Assembly (NCBI GenBank): GCA_000209465.1
Contig: GL890588.1
Coordinates: forward strand, 85,356-149,355
From: Lachnospiraceae oral taxon 107 str. F0167
GTDB taxonomy: Bacteria; Bacillota; Clostridia; Lachnospirales; Lachnospiraceae
Length of the DNA stretch: 64,000 bases
Direction of reading: 5' to 3'
Position numbers and translations under genes: made by a program
Notes under the pieces: generated by a model
The model's database searches: none
What the model saw: only the letters and a program-made list of their open reading frames with translations
Told to the model about the DNA's origin: nothing
Shown: in pieces, positions 17,148 through 25,800 of the stretch
How the letters are laid out: every line of letters starts with the position of its first letter
Numbering within the stretch: position 1 is the first letter of the stretch

Positions 17148-19625
17148 TTATCTGAAATAATCATTCCATTGATTTGTTCCAAGGTAGAGGATATGAAGAT
17201 ATCCTACAGCGGCACCCGCCGACTTGTCGGTAATATTTGTGGATACCTTTGCTATTCCGCCCACATTGCGAACCTCATAGCGTTTCATTCCAACATTACT
17301 TTCATCCTGATCATCCGAATCACTGACATATACGGCTTTTAACTTTCCGTTTAAATCATACTCGGCACCCCATAAGGTTACTATATGATTATTTCTTGAA
17401 AATACCTTATGAGATAAACCGACCAAACCGCCTCTTCCAAGTTCAAGCTTAAGATCCTCACTTAAAGATTCATAGCGCCCTCCATAAGTACGGTCTGTAA
17501 GTTTTTTCTCCTTAAATACATCATAGAAAAATCCGCCATTATTATCAGGAACCAAATCATCCCTTTCTATATTGGTAGCACCGCTAAGTTTAGGTGTATA
17601 TCCGTTTATAAATAAATCCACTAAAAGATCGGTGTAAAAACCTCTCTCATTATAGCCGTACAAAACTTTATAAAGTTCAAATATTTTACTCTCTTCCTGA
17701 CTTTCAAAAGAAGCCTTTAAATCTGAGAGTTGTCTGTTGGCGTGTGTGATATCTCCGTTTTTTACTATATAATTGTCAACATTTTCAATATTTTGATCAA
17801 ACCACCAATGCAGCATATTTGATGCTACCGCAGCGAAGCAAAGATTCTTATCTATATCGATATTTCCCCCGCTTCTTGTTTTGTTAACATCATACCATCC
17901 GTCTCCGCTTGAAAACGGGGCTTTATAGCTTACATAGGTATCTGAACCGCCCTGTGTTATCTCCTTATGAAAATCTCCGCCTTCTCCCATAACCGGTCCG
18001 TTTATACCCTTTGCCCATATTATGGTTCTGATTTCTCCATCTTCATTGGTATACTGTACAACATTGTCATTCTCCGGTGTAATCAAATAATCCTTTATCC
18101 TCTGAGCCTTATCCTCGGCACTCTCCTCATTCTTATTTGGCTGCTCCTGTGTATCAGGTTGTGTAGGATTTTCTGTATTACCTGATACAGGTGGCTGAAC
18201 TGTATTGTTATTTTCCTCTGTGGAAGGAGGGGTGTTGCCCTCATTATTTGCACCAGGATTTTCCTCTTCTGCATTATTTTGCCCTGAATTATTGCCGGTA
18301 TTATTTTCATTTGCGGAATTATCTGATTCCGTACTGCTTTGATTTGGGTTAGCGCCGGTATTATTTTGCCCCGAATTATTTCCGGTATTATTTTCATTTG
18401 CAGAATTATTTGATTCCGTGCTGCTTTGATTTAGGGTAGTGCCGGTATTACTTTGCCCTGAAATATTGCCGTTTTGATTATGAGCATTATTTATATTATT
18501 TTCTGCTTTATCATCAGAAGCATTATTACTAATATCCCTTGATGCGGAATTGTTGGAGGTATTATCTTCTCCATTCAGGTTTTTATTGACGGCATTATCA
18601 AATCTTTTTTGGCTGTTATTTGGCAGTTGCTTAGTGCTGTCGGAAATTTTATTATCTGTAGTTCTTGAATTTTCGGTACGGATATTTCCATTCAAACTTT
18701 CTGTTATATTTGAACCTGAATTCTGTGCGTCATTTCCGACCTGACTTTCTATCCTTTTATCTTTATTTATCTCGTGGACATTTCCTATATTTGAGTTTTC
18801 CCCTCTGCTTAAGTCGGCACCTAAGTTTCCACTTCCGCTTGAATCGCCACCCAAGCTTTCACTCCTGCTTGTACCACCGCCGGAACTTCCACCTCTGCTT
18901 GAAGTGCTACCCGAGCCTCCACTCCTACTTGAACCGCTGCCGGAACTTCCACCTCTGCTTGAAGTGCTACCCGAGCCTCCACTCCTACTTGAACCACCTC
19001 CGGAACTTCCTCCTCTGCTTGAAGCACCGCTCAAGCTTCCTCTGCTACCCGTGCTTCCTCTGCCCGAGCTTCCTCCTCTACTTGATTCTCCACTTGAGCT
19101 TTTGCTTTTGCCTACGCTACCTGAATTGCTGCCTGTACCGCCTGCCTTTTTAGCTGCATTTGTTATGCCGCCTGATGTACTTATTCCTTTTCCGTTTTCA
19201 TAATGCTGTATCCCGTTTTCATTTATCCATCTGCCTGTAGAGTCAATCTTATATCCGTCTATCACCGTATTTGCACGCATTTTGCCAAAGGTATCCTTAT
19301 TACTTCCTTCAAAATAATAACAATATCCGTCAATCCACTGCCAACCTGATAAAAGCACACCCTCATTGCCGTTTTTACTGCTGTCTAAGAAATACCAGTT
19401 ATTGGAAGCATCCTGAAGCCAACCTGTTTTTAAGCTTCCGTCCTCATTAAAAAAATACCAGTTATTATTTATCTGTTGCCATGCTTTTAAGGTCTTATTT
19501 TCCTTATAATATTTCCAGTTGTTATTTTCAAGTTTCCATCCTTCTACGCCTGCATAGGCATTAAATGAAAACAATATTGACATTGTGAGTCCTAAAAAAG
19601 CCGGACTTCCATTAAACTTTTTCAT
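17148..19625 (-). CDS. Cell-wall-binding surface protein with C-terminal IdeS/Mac-type IgG-endopeptidase domain
   Basis: An 825-residue secreted protein in four parts. (1) Signal peptide, residues 1-25. (2) Choline-binding-type wall repeats, about 28-140, rich in GW and WYFF/WYFL units. (3) A low-complexity linker: Ser/Gly/Arg-rich at about 163-275, with 20-residue DNA-level tandem repeats, then Asn/Ser/Thr-rich to about 505, with 28-residue repeats. (4) From about 513 to the end a domain collinear with streptococcal IdeS (peptidase family C66). Active-site residues are present: Lys582 (GWYDVNKT), Cys596 (KNLCFAAVASNMLHWWFDQ), His747 (NNHIVTLWGAEYD), Asp769 and Asp771 (VYVSDSD). His-to-Asp spacings of 22 and 24 equal those of IdeS (262, 284, 286). 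Known homologues cut IgG or IgM in the lower hinge; the target here is not shown. A TATAAT lies just upstream, but read-through from the GH18 gene is possible. Confidence 0.9.
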   Translation of the reverse strand: MKKFNGSPAFLGLTMSILFSFNAYAGVEGWKLENNNWKYYKENKTLKAWQQINNNWYFFNEDGSLKTGWLQDASNNWYFLDSSKNGNEGVLLSGWQWIDGYCYYFEGSNKDTFGKMRANTVIDGYKIDSTGRWINENGIQHYENGKGISTSGGITNAAKKAGGTGSNSGSVGKSKSSSGESSRGGSSGRGSTGSRGSLSGASSRGGSSGGGSSRSGGSGSTSSRGGSSGSGSSRSGGSGSTSSRGGSSGGGTSRSESLGGDSSGSGNLGADLSRGENSNIGNVHEINKDKRIESQVGNDAQNSGSNITESLNGNIRTENSRTTDNKISDSTKQLPNNSQKRFDNAVNKNLNGEDNTSNNSASRDISNNASDDKAENNINNAHNQNGNISGQSNTGTTLNQSSTESNNSANENNTGNNSGQNNTGANPNQSSTESDNSANENNTGNNSGQNNAEEENPGANNEGNTPPSTEENNNTVQPPVSGNTENPTQPDTQEQPNKNEESAEDKAQRIKDYLITPENDNVVQYTNEDGEIRTIIWAKGINGPVMGEGGDFHKEITQGGSDTYVSYKAPFSSGDGWYDVNKTRSGGNIDIDKNLCFAAVASNMLHWWFDQNIENVDNYIVKNGDITHANRQLSDLKASFESQEESKIFELYKVLYGYNERGFYTDLLVDLFINGYTPKLSGATNIERDDLVPDNNGGFFYDVFKEKKLTDRTYGGRYESLSEDLKLELGRGGLVGLSHKVFSRNNHIVTLWGAEYDLNGKLKAVYVSDSDDQDESNVGMKRYEVRNVGGIAKVSTNITDKSAGAAVGYLHILYLGTNQWNDYFR
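18255..18460 (-). repeat. 84-bp tandem repeats in the Asn-rich linker
   Basis: About two and a half copies encoding a 28-residue unit that contains NQSSTES, NSANENNTGN and NSGQNN. The copies differ by only a few bases, which suggests recent duplication and a length-variable linker. Confidence 0.8.
18840..19030 (-). repeat. 60-bp tandem repeats in the Ser/Gly linker
   Basis: Near-identical 60-base units (18901-18960 and 18961-19020, with a diverged third copy on the left) encode 20 residues built from SSRGGSSG and SGGSGST. Only a few positions differ between the two best copies, so copy number is likely to vary between strains. Confidence 0.85.
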
Positions 19626-19655
19626 TGTATTACCCTTTCATTATAAAAATGACGC

Positions 19656-19681
19656 AAAAAAACAGCCATTATATATGACTG
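19656..19681 (-). terminator. Terminator after the GH18 gene
   Basis: On the minus strand CAGTCAT pairs with ATGGCTG (7 bp, one G-U) across a 5-base loop and runs into T7. It lies 52 bases after the GH18 stop and 30 bases before the IdeS-like start. Confidence 0.75.
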
Positions 19682-19732
19682 ATTTTTGCATATCCATATT
19701 ATGATACTACATATTTTAATAAATATCCATTA

Positions 19733-21385
19733 TTATTTAAATGATATTACATTCCAGATTTCTTTCGGCTCAAGTCCAAGTTTCCAGACTGCCACTCCCG
19801 CCAGATCGGCTTCCTTAACAGCCTCCATTTTCAGAGTCATGGAGCGCTCATCTTCCATCCATATATATTTGGTGGCATTGCCTATGGTAGTATGTCCCAC
19901 ATACTGACCTACTTCATCATCCCAGGTTAAGTTTACATTGTTCTCCTTAACCCATTTAGTTGCACCATTGATTCCAAGTGCGCTTGAACTTAATTTTGAA
20001 TTCTCCCTGGTCCAAACTCTTGTATATGTAGGTACTGCATTTATAAGCTTTTCCTTAGGCACTTCAGCCAAACTGTCTGTAATAGAATTCTTTACAAAAT
20101 CTATAGATGCACTGCTGCCCTCGTCAGATCCGCTGTAATGTTCGTCATAGCCCATATTTATCACATAATCCACAACCTCAGCCAGTTTACCTCTTTCATA
20201 ATACATATTGTAGGATGCCGGAATAGGCACATCCACACTTAATACCAGTCCGTTATTTCTGCATGAAACCGAAAGTTCTCTTATAAATTGAATAAAATGC
20301 GGTGCATTATCCTGAGTCAATGACTCAAAGTCTATATTTATTCCGTCAAATCCATATGTCTTTGCATCATTCATAAGATTTTTAATAAGGTTTTTCCTGT
20401 TTTCGGAAGATGATAAAATCTTTAATGTGCTTATATCCTTACTGAAATTATCAATAAGCGGCCATACCTGCAAGCCCTTTTTATGTGCCGCATCCACATA
20501 ATCCTTTGCCGCTATGGAAGTATAATTCCCCTTATTATCAGATAGTTTAAACCATGTGGGTGATATTACATTCATTCCGTTTGTATTATTGACCACATCC
20601 GCTAAATTGGCATTTGCTGCAACTGTTGTGACCTGATGCCATCCAAGCACCACCTTCTCATTCATAGATATGGATGTATACTGTGGCTTTGTAAAACCGC
20701 TGACTCTCTCCATTTCTTTAAAGTTTTTTAAACGATTCTTTTTTACATATCCTAATGAACCGTTCCTTGTAAGAATCCTGTACCAATTGTCATTTTGTTC
20801 CACTATAATTACAGTATCATCCTTATTTAACTCGACATTTTCTATACTTGCGGATCTTTTGCTTGCATCCGCTCTAAGTACCGACTTTGACTTCACTTCG
20901 GCTTCTTCATATTTGCCATATCTGTTATTTATATATACTTTTTTGATATCACCTTCAATAAAATTATCCACCCAAATATCAGTATATGCCTTTATTGTTT
21001 CTATGGAAATATAGACTTTCCCACCCTCTTCAAGCAAAAGGGGCTTGCCGTTATTATCCGTATTCTCAAAATTTGCATATACTATCTCTGTCGGCAATGT
21101 ATATGAAAGAAGCTTTTCTCCTTCATTATAATAAAACTTATCATTAAGTATTGATCCTGTCCAATTTAAAGGTATATATACCACTCCGTCTTTATAAATT
21201 GCTTTGGCTTTTTGTAAAGAGTAATTATATACAAGTGCTACCTCATCATTCTCAACTTGATATATTTCAGATTCTGTTATCTTATCTTTTGAACTCCCAA
21301 AATCATCCATCTTCCCCGATATAAATATAATTCCAAGTATGATACATAGAACTATCACTATACCAACTATACCTTTTCTCTTCAC
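19733..21385 (-). CDS. Membrane-anchored GH18-family protein with SH3b domain
   Basis: A 550-residue protein with an N-terminal membrane helix (residues 5-24), a region about 45-160 resembling the copper-amine-oxidase-N/stalk type fold, a bacterial SH3 domain about 163-222 (ADASKRSASI...NDNWYRILTRNGSLGYVKKNRL), and a C-terminal glycoside hydrolase 18 barrel. The catalytic motif is DGINIDFE with Glu354 as acid. This layout matches YaaH/YdhD-like cortical or peptidoglycan N-acetylglucosaminidases rather than chitinases. Start is GTG, with GGAGG at ideal spacing. It lies just upstream of the IdeS-like gene, separated by a terminator. Confidence 0.85.
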   Translation of the reverse strand: MKRKGIVGIVIVLCIILGIIFISGKMDDFGSSKDKITESEIYQVENDEVALVYNYSLQKAKAIYKDGVVYIPLNWTGSILNDKFYYNEGEKLLSYTLPTEIVYANFENTDNNGKPLLLEEGGKVYISIETIKAYTDIWVDNFIEGDIKKVYINNRYGKYEEAEVKSKSVLRADASKRSASIENVELNKDDTVIIVEQNDNWYRILTRNGSLGYVKKNRLKNFKEMERVSGFTKPQYTSISMNEKVVLGWHQVTTVAANANLADVVNNTNGMNVISPTWFKLSDNKGNYTSIAAKDYVDAAHKKGLQVWPLIDNFSKDISTLKILSSSENRKNLIKNLMNDAKTYGFDGINIDFESLTQDNAPHFIQFIRELSVSCRNNGLVLSVDVPIPASYNMYYERGKLAEVVDYVINMGYDEHYSGSDEGSSASIDFVKNSITDSLAEVPKEKLINAVPTYTRVWTRENSKLSSSALGINGATKWVKENNVNLTWDDEVGQYVGHTTIGNATKYIWMEDERSMTLKMEAVKEADLAGVAVWKLGLEPKEIWNVISFK

Positions 21386-21576
21386 TTTTCCTCCGTATAA
21401 AATAATTTAATCATAAAATCTACACTATTATATACTACAAATATGTATAAATATTTAAGACTATATTTTTATAATCGAAATTTTTCAAATTATGCAACCG
21501 GGATTTAGGTGAATTGCTTTCAAAATATTTTTATATTTTCTAAATCCGGAAAATTTTATACTCACATTAAGGCATC

Positions 21577-21613
21577 AAAAAACTGCCAAAATGTCTCTAA
21601 CATCATGACAGTT
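21577..21613 (-). terminator. Terminator after hicB (copy 1 of a duplicated element)
   Basis: AACTGTCA pairs with TGGCAGTT (8 bp, one G-U) on the minus strand, followed by T6. A very similar element, including about 30 bases of the sequence to its right, recurs at 22227-22265 on the other side of hicB. Confidence 0.75.
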
Positions 21614-21652
21614 ATATTTACACAACTTACCTTTACTTTTTCAATATATATA

Positions 21653-22081
21653 CTAATTTAATGCATGAAACCTTTCTTCAAGTGCTTCTTGTAAAACTCT
21701 TGAAATGTTTAAGTTCAATCGTTTAGCTTCAGCATTCATCCAACCCGGTATAGTCAAGTTTTTCCTAACCATTTTCTTATCAAGTTTCTTTCTATATCTT
21801 GTTAAGTCTGCATCTATCATTGTAATTATGCCTTTTGTATAATCGAAATTTTCACCTTTATGAATATCTTTAGCTAAATCTATGACCTTTTCATAATTTG
21901 ACGGTTCGGGAATTTCTTTTTTACTGTCTTCAATACTTAAACACTTTAAGCTTATAGCATCCCTAGCCATTTCAATAGCTTTCGGCAAATCTCTGCCCTC
22001 TGTATATATCATAAGATCCGGAACAAATACTAAGTAAATATCATCCGACTTCTCAATCAATGTTGGATATACAACTCTCAT
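21653..22081 (-). CDS. HicB-family antitoxin-like protein (orphan)
   Basis: A 142-residue HicB-type protein. The N-terminal degenerate RNase-H-like HicB domain is seen in YPTLIEKSDDIYLVFVPDL and in the segment GRDLPKAIEMARDAI. The C-terminal part (RKNLTIPGWMNAEAKRLNLN then ISRVLQEALEERF) looks like a ribbon-helix-helix/short helical DNA-binding element. Start placed at MRVVYP, with AAGGAGG directly upstream. HicB normally neutralises the HicA mRNA interferase encoded next to it, but I found no HicA-like reading frame on either side. It may be a solitary regulator, or antitoxin to a distant toxin. Confidence 0.82.
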   Translation of the reverse strand: MRVVYPTLIEKSDDIYLVFVPDLMIYTEGRDLPKAIEMARDAISLKCLSIEDSKKEIPEPSNYEKVIDLAKDIHKGENFDYTKGIITMIDADLTRYRKKLDKKMVRKNLTIPGWMNAEAKRLNLNISRVLQEALEERFHALN

Positions 22082-22144
22082 TTTCTTCCTCCTTTTCAGC
22101 TTAAACATCTCTACGCTTCATCATTTTCTCCTGATATCATTTAT

Positions 22145-22173
22145 ACTGTACGTACTTTATGCGTACTTGTCAA
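22145..22173 (-). promoter_or_regulatory. hicB promoter with GTACG repeats
   Basis: On the minus strand TTGACA (22168-22173) and TACAGT (22145-22150) are 17 bases apart. The spacer and -10 contain AGTACGCATAAAGTACGTAC, that is GTACG twice plus a GTAC palindrome, well placed to be the autoregulatory operator. The expected start of transcription leaves about 57 bases before hicB, too little for a hicA. Confidence 0.65.
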
Positions 22174-22226
22174 TATTTTTACTTAATTTATTATCTTTTC
22201 AAAAAACAATAATATAAACATATAAT

Positions 22227-22265
22227 ATAAAAAACTGCCAAAATATTCCCATATCCTGACAGTTT
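22227..22265 (-). terminator. Orphan terminator (copy 2 of the duplicated element)
   Basis: AAACTG/CAGTTT with a CA/TG extension forms a hairpin followed by a T-run on the minus strand. No intact gene lies upstream of it, so it terminates either an unknown small RNA or a gene now lost. Its right flank also resembles that of the copy at 21577. Confidence 0.55.
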
Positions 22266-22828
22266 AACTTACATGACTTTCTATTTTCAATATGTTTTGT
22301 ATCAATGAGCGGCTACCTAGTAAGCCCTTTCTGTGACACTTTTTCATTGATACTTTGGACTATGGCAATGCCATGTTTTTGATTTTATAACATATATCAG
22401 ACGGTTTTATAAATATATTGAAAACCTATCTGTTTGCAACTGATATATTCGCTACAACCTGCGTGGGCTTTGCATTAAAGTAGTATTTTCATATATTTTT
22501 ATATGTATAAAATCAGTTTTTGGATTTCTTGATTGAATAATCATTTAGAATACTATGATTTCCTGCTCCATAGACCGGCAGATAAATATCATAGCTGTTG
22601 AATTTTAGATATTTTTGAAATTTAACTTTTATATTGGGGACTTTGATGGCTAAACTATCATTTATAAAAGCTATTTATAAACTGCTCCTTTCTCCGTCTT
22701 TAAATAAATTATAAGCTCCTTCCGCTCACACTGCAATAAGGAATTGTTGTTCGGTCGATATATGGCAAGATTGATTGTGCAAAACTTAGATACTTTGTCA
22801 AATGTTGGGGTAGGTTTATCTAAAACTT
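22266..22828. other. Noncoding stretch between hicB and the subtilisin gene
   Basis: About 560 bases with no intact gene. It holds a perfect 10-bp inverted repeat GTATCAATGA/TCATTGATAC (22299-22308 and 22344-22353) around a 35-base loop containing ACTAGGTAGCCGC (minus strand), and a GC-richer patch at 22451-22474 with AATGCAAAGCCC on the minus strand. A decayed reading frame lies at 22513-22735. Taken with the orphan terminator at its left edge, this may be a transcribed but noncoding or decayed locus. Confidence 0.45.
22513..22735 (-). pseudogene. Possible decayed gene fragment
   Basis: From 22674 to 22513 the minus strand is open for about 51 codons without a start, with protein-like content (LAIKVPNIKVKFQKYL, NSYDIYLPVYGAGNHS) and a TGA end. 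Just upstream a different frame reads KELIIYLKTEKGAVYK before a stop, and the two join plausibly with one frameshift. I do not recognise the family. It could also be chance. Confidence 0.3.
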
Positions 22829-22830
22829 AA

Positions 22831-22860
22831 AAAGAGAGCCTTAAAGCGGCTCTCTCTTTT
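22831..22860 (-). terminator. Terminator after the subtilisin gene
   Basis: GAGAGCC (22834-22840 arm) and GGCTCTC (22848-22854) form a 7-bp GC-rich stem with a 7-base loop; on the minus strand it is followed by T5. It starts a few bases after the stop codon of the giant protease. Confidence 0.85.
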
Positions 22861-22866
22861 CATGTA

Positions 22867-25800
22867 CTAATTATTTTTTGCCCTATAAATATATATGGTC
22901 TTTTCCGATTTATTGCCGGCAAGGTCTATCGCACTTATTTTTATACTGTTTTGCCCCTCGTTTAACGGAACTTCTATTTGTTTAACTATCTGTGTAGTAT
23001 TACCGTCTTTGCTTGCAATATAAGAACTTGAGGACTTATCATCCGTTCCTATAAGTGAATCTCCATTATAAAGGCTTAACTTAAATGAATTATCAAGGGA
23101 GCGAATCTTAATATTTACCGTATCGGCATCAAGCCCTCTTTCATATACCTGATAATCTATTACAGGATGTATCTTATCATAGAATAATCTTCTTACTATG
23201 CTTGCCGACTTTTTATTTTCAGTGCTTACCTCAACTTTTATATTTACGTTAAATGTTTCAAGTTTTATTTTGCTTTCAAAGGAATAAGCCTCGCCCTTAT
23301 ATATGACCTTTCCGGCTTTTTTATAAACAATATTGCTTTTTACAAGCTCATCTTTACCTATAGTTATAGGACTTAAAAGCTCATTGCCGTCATTATCTAC
23401 AAGCTTTATTTGCACGCTTTCAACACTGTCATCCTCATCCACATATCCTACAAAACCGGATATATCTATCTCTCCCTCTTTGATGCTTTTGTTTCCAAGT
23501 ACATCAAAAAACTCAGGTGTTTTAAGAAATACTACCGGATAAGGCTTCTTTTCGGCATTTGACGGGCTGGCATCATTATCGGTAATCTCTGAAATACTTT
23601 CTTCTTCATCACCAAGATTTTGCTTAGGCTTTCCTTCTCTAAATACCGTTGTTATATCAAAGCTTGTATCCATAGGATTTATTGTAAATTCATAATAAAG
23701 ATTGTCCTCATCATATTTGAAGTTATATTTTTTAGCCGTTTCAGAGTTTACTCTATTATCAAGAATTATATTTTCTTCAATATTATCATGTTTTAGAGTA
23801 AGCTTATGCAAATGAGAACTATCATCTGCCAGCTGTATCTTAATCACCGCTTCCTTTTCTATAAGGCTGTAGGTCATATCATCAAGCTTTATATCATTTA
23901 CATAAACACTTGCATTATTATTGCTTATATAATCAAAAAAGTTAAGGAAATTAACCTGATTATAATTTCTTTCTCTGACAGCTCCAAGAGTTGTTCTGCT
24001 TTTATTATCCATATAGTCAACAGCATCTATAATCATATCCGAAGTGTCGGCAAAATATGGACAGTGCACTTCTATATCCGAGTTTCTGTAACCGTTGGTA
24101 TAAACATGCACCTCTCCCCTTGAAGTGGGATTATTGGGTACTGCTTCTAAAGGTATATTAAGCTTACCGTCTTCCACCTTTATCAGCTCTTTTCCCTCTC
24201 TCTCAGGTTCATCCTGAAATCTTATAACAAATGATTTTCCATATCTAATACTTGTATCATCATTATCAGACTGTGCATATCTTATTGACTGCAAATATAC
24301 ATTCTCTATACCTATGCCCTTATCATGAACATTAAATACTATTTCCTTCATATTGCCGTCAATATCATTTACCTGAACTTCATTTGCAGTACTGAGCTTA
24401 GGAGCCGAGCTGTCCACTCTTACGGGGAATTTGTAGACCTGCTCTCCACTGCCTCCAACATTATTATTATTAAGTTTCGCCTTAATACAATATATGTATT
24501 CCGCACCGTCCTCTACAACATTCCCTCCAAGTTTTCCGTCCCATACAGAATCCGGCATAAACTTAAAGCTTTTATTGACTGAAAGTCTGCTAAGCTTCCT
24601 TACCTGCTTTGAGACGCCTAAAACTCTTAAAGTTTCCTCCGTCTTAGCATCAAGTATCGAATACTCTATCTGCTCCATGTTTCTAAGCGGTGCTATTCTT
24701 GCCGCCAAATCAGGATAGTACTTACTGTTCGGTGAAAAATATATCGCATTGTCATACAGCGGAAGCTTAAGCATCATACTTGTTCCAAGCATTGAAGAAC
24801 TAACTCCGGCATTTTTATTTACAAAAAATTGCACATTTCTTTTTGTATTTCCGATTTCCGGAAGTTGGAAGGCATCTATGGCTCTTTGCCTGCTCCAATC
24901 TCCGTAAAATCCGAGGAAAGGTATACTGAGGTCAGATACTCCGTCTTTATCCTTAAGACTTATAAAACCTTCTATAAAATTATCCTCTTCCAAGTTTAGA
25001 GCATCCGAATAATCCATAGTAAAGTCTATACTTGCAGATGAATGTGCCTCTACACTTATCTCTCTGCTTATATTGGACTCATTGGAATGTATTATTTCCG
25101 ATCTTTGAAGTCTGTAAGTACCGTCTGTAGGCTCATAGAGTGCAACTGAATTTATATTATAGCTTTTTGTACTGTCACCGAAGTTTTCAAGTCTAAGTCT
25201 TACCTCAAACCTTTTCTCCTTAAGTTCCCTAAGTTCAAGTTTACCGTCAGCTATATTATCATTAGTTCCTTGTGCCCTTACTACTACTGTGGTTTTTAAT
25301 GCATTCTCAATATTTAGAGCGCCGCTTCCTTGCTGTCTTACAAAGTAGGGTATATCTTCAAATATTCCCTCATCCTTTAGAGGAGTTGCGGTATTCATAA
25401 GTAAAAGTTTTATAAATTCCGAACTGTTATCGGTTTGTATATTCTTTGCTTTTATATATTGTTTAAGTATGGCTGTGGCTCCCGTTACCTGAGGAGCAGC
25501 CATGGAAGTACCGGACATATCCTTATACTTATTATCTTCAATGCTTGAGTATATATGCCCTCCCGGAGCGCTGATCTCCGGCTTGATTCTAAGGTCGGGA
25601 GTAGGTCCCCATGAAGAAAACTTTGAAACACTTCCCGCTGCCACATTATCAACATCCGTCATTTCCGTAAATATCTCAGGTCTTAGTGCATTATTATAAC
25701 CGTATTCTTCCATTAACTTATCATAGGTACTTCTTTTTATACGGATACAGGTAAGCTTTCCTGCATTACCCGGAACTTCAAGATTGCCGCCTATCTGCTC

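Noticed and set aside
18665..19203. Long open frames antisense to the IdeS-like linker, rich in Leu/Pro/Arg/Cys
   Set aside because: They are by-products of the biased Ser/Gly codon repeats on the other strand and have no ribosome sites or homologous domains.
22290..22480. Pieces resembling a c-di-GMP-I (GEMM) riboswitch: AATGCAAAGCCC and CTAGGTAGCCG on the minus strand
   Set aside because: The two pieces are about 150 bases apart, the tetraloop-receptor and GGGACGCAAAGCC core are absent, and no surface or signalling gene follows. Kept only as an unexplained structured region.
21400..22866. HicA toxin partner for the HicB-like gene
   Set aside because: No short frame with the HicA double-stranded-RNA-binding-like pattern (G-S-H core) was found on either strand within 700 bases.
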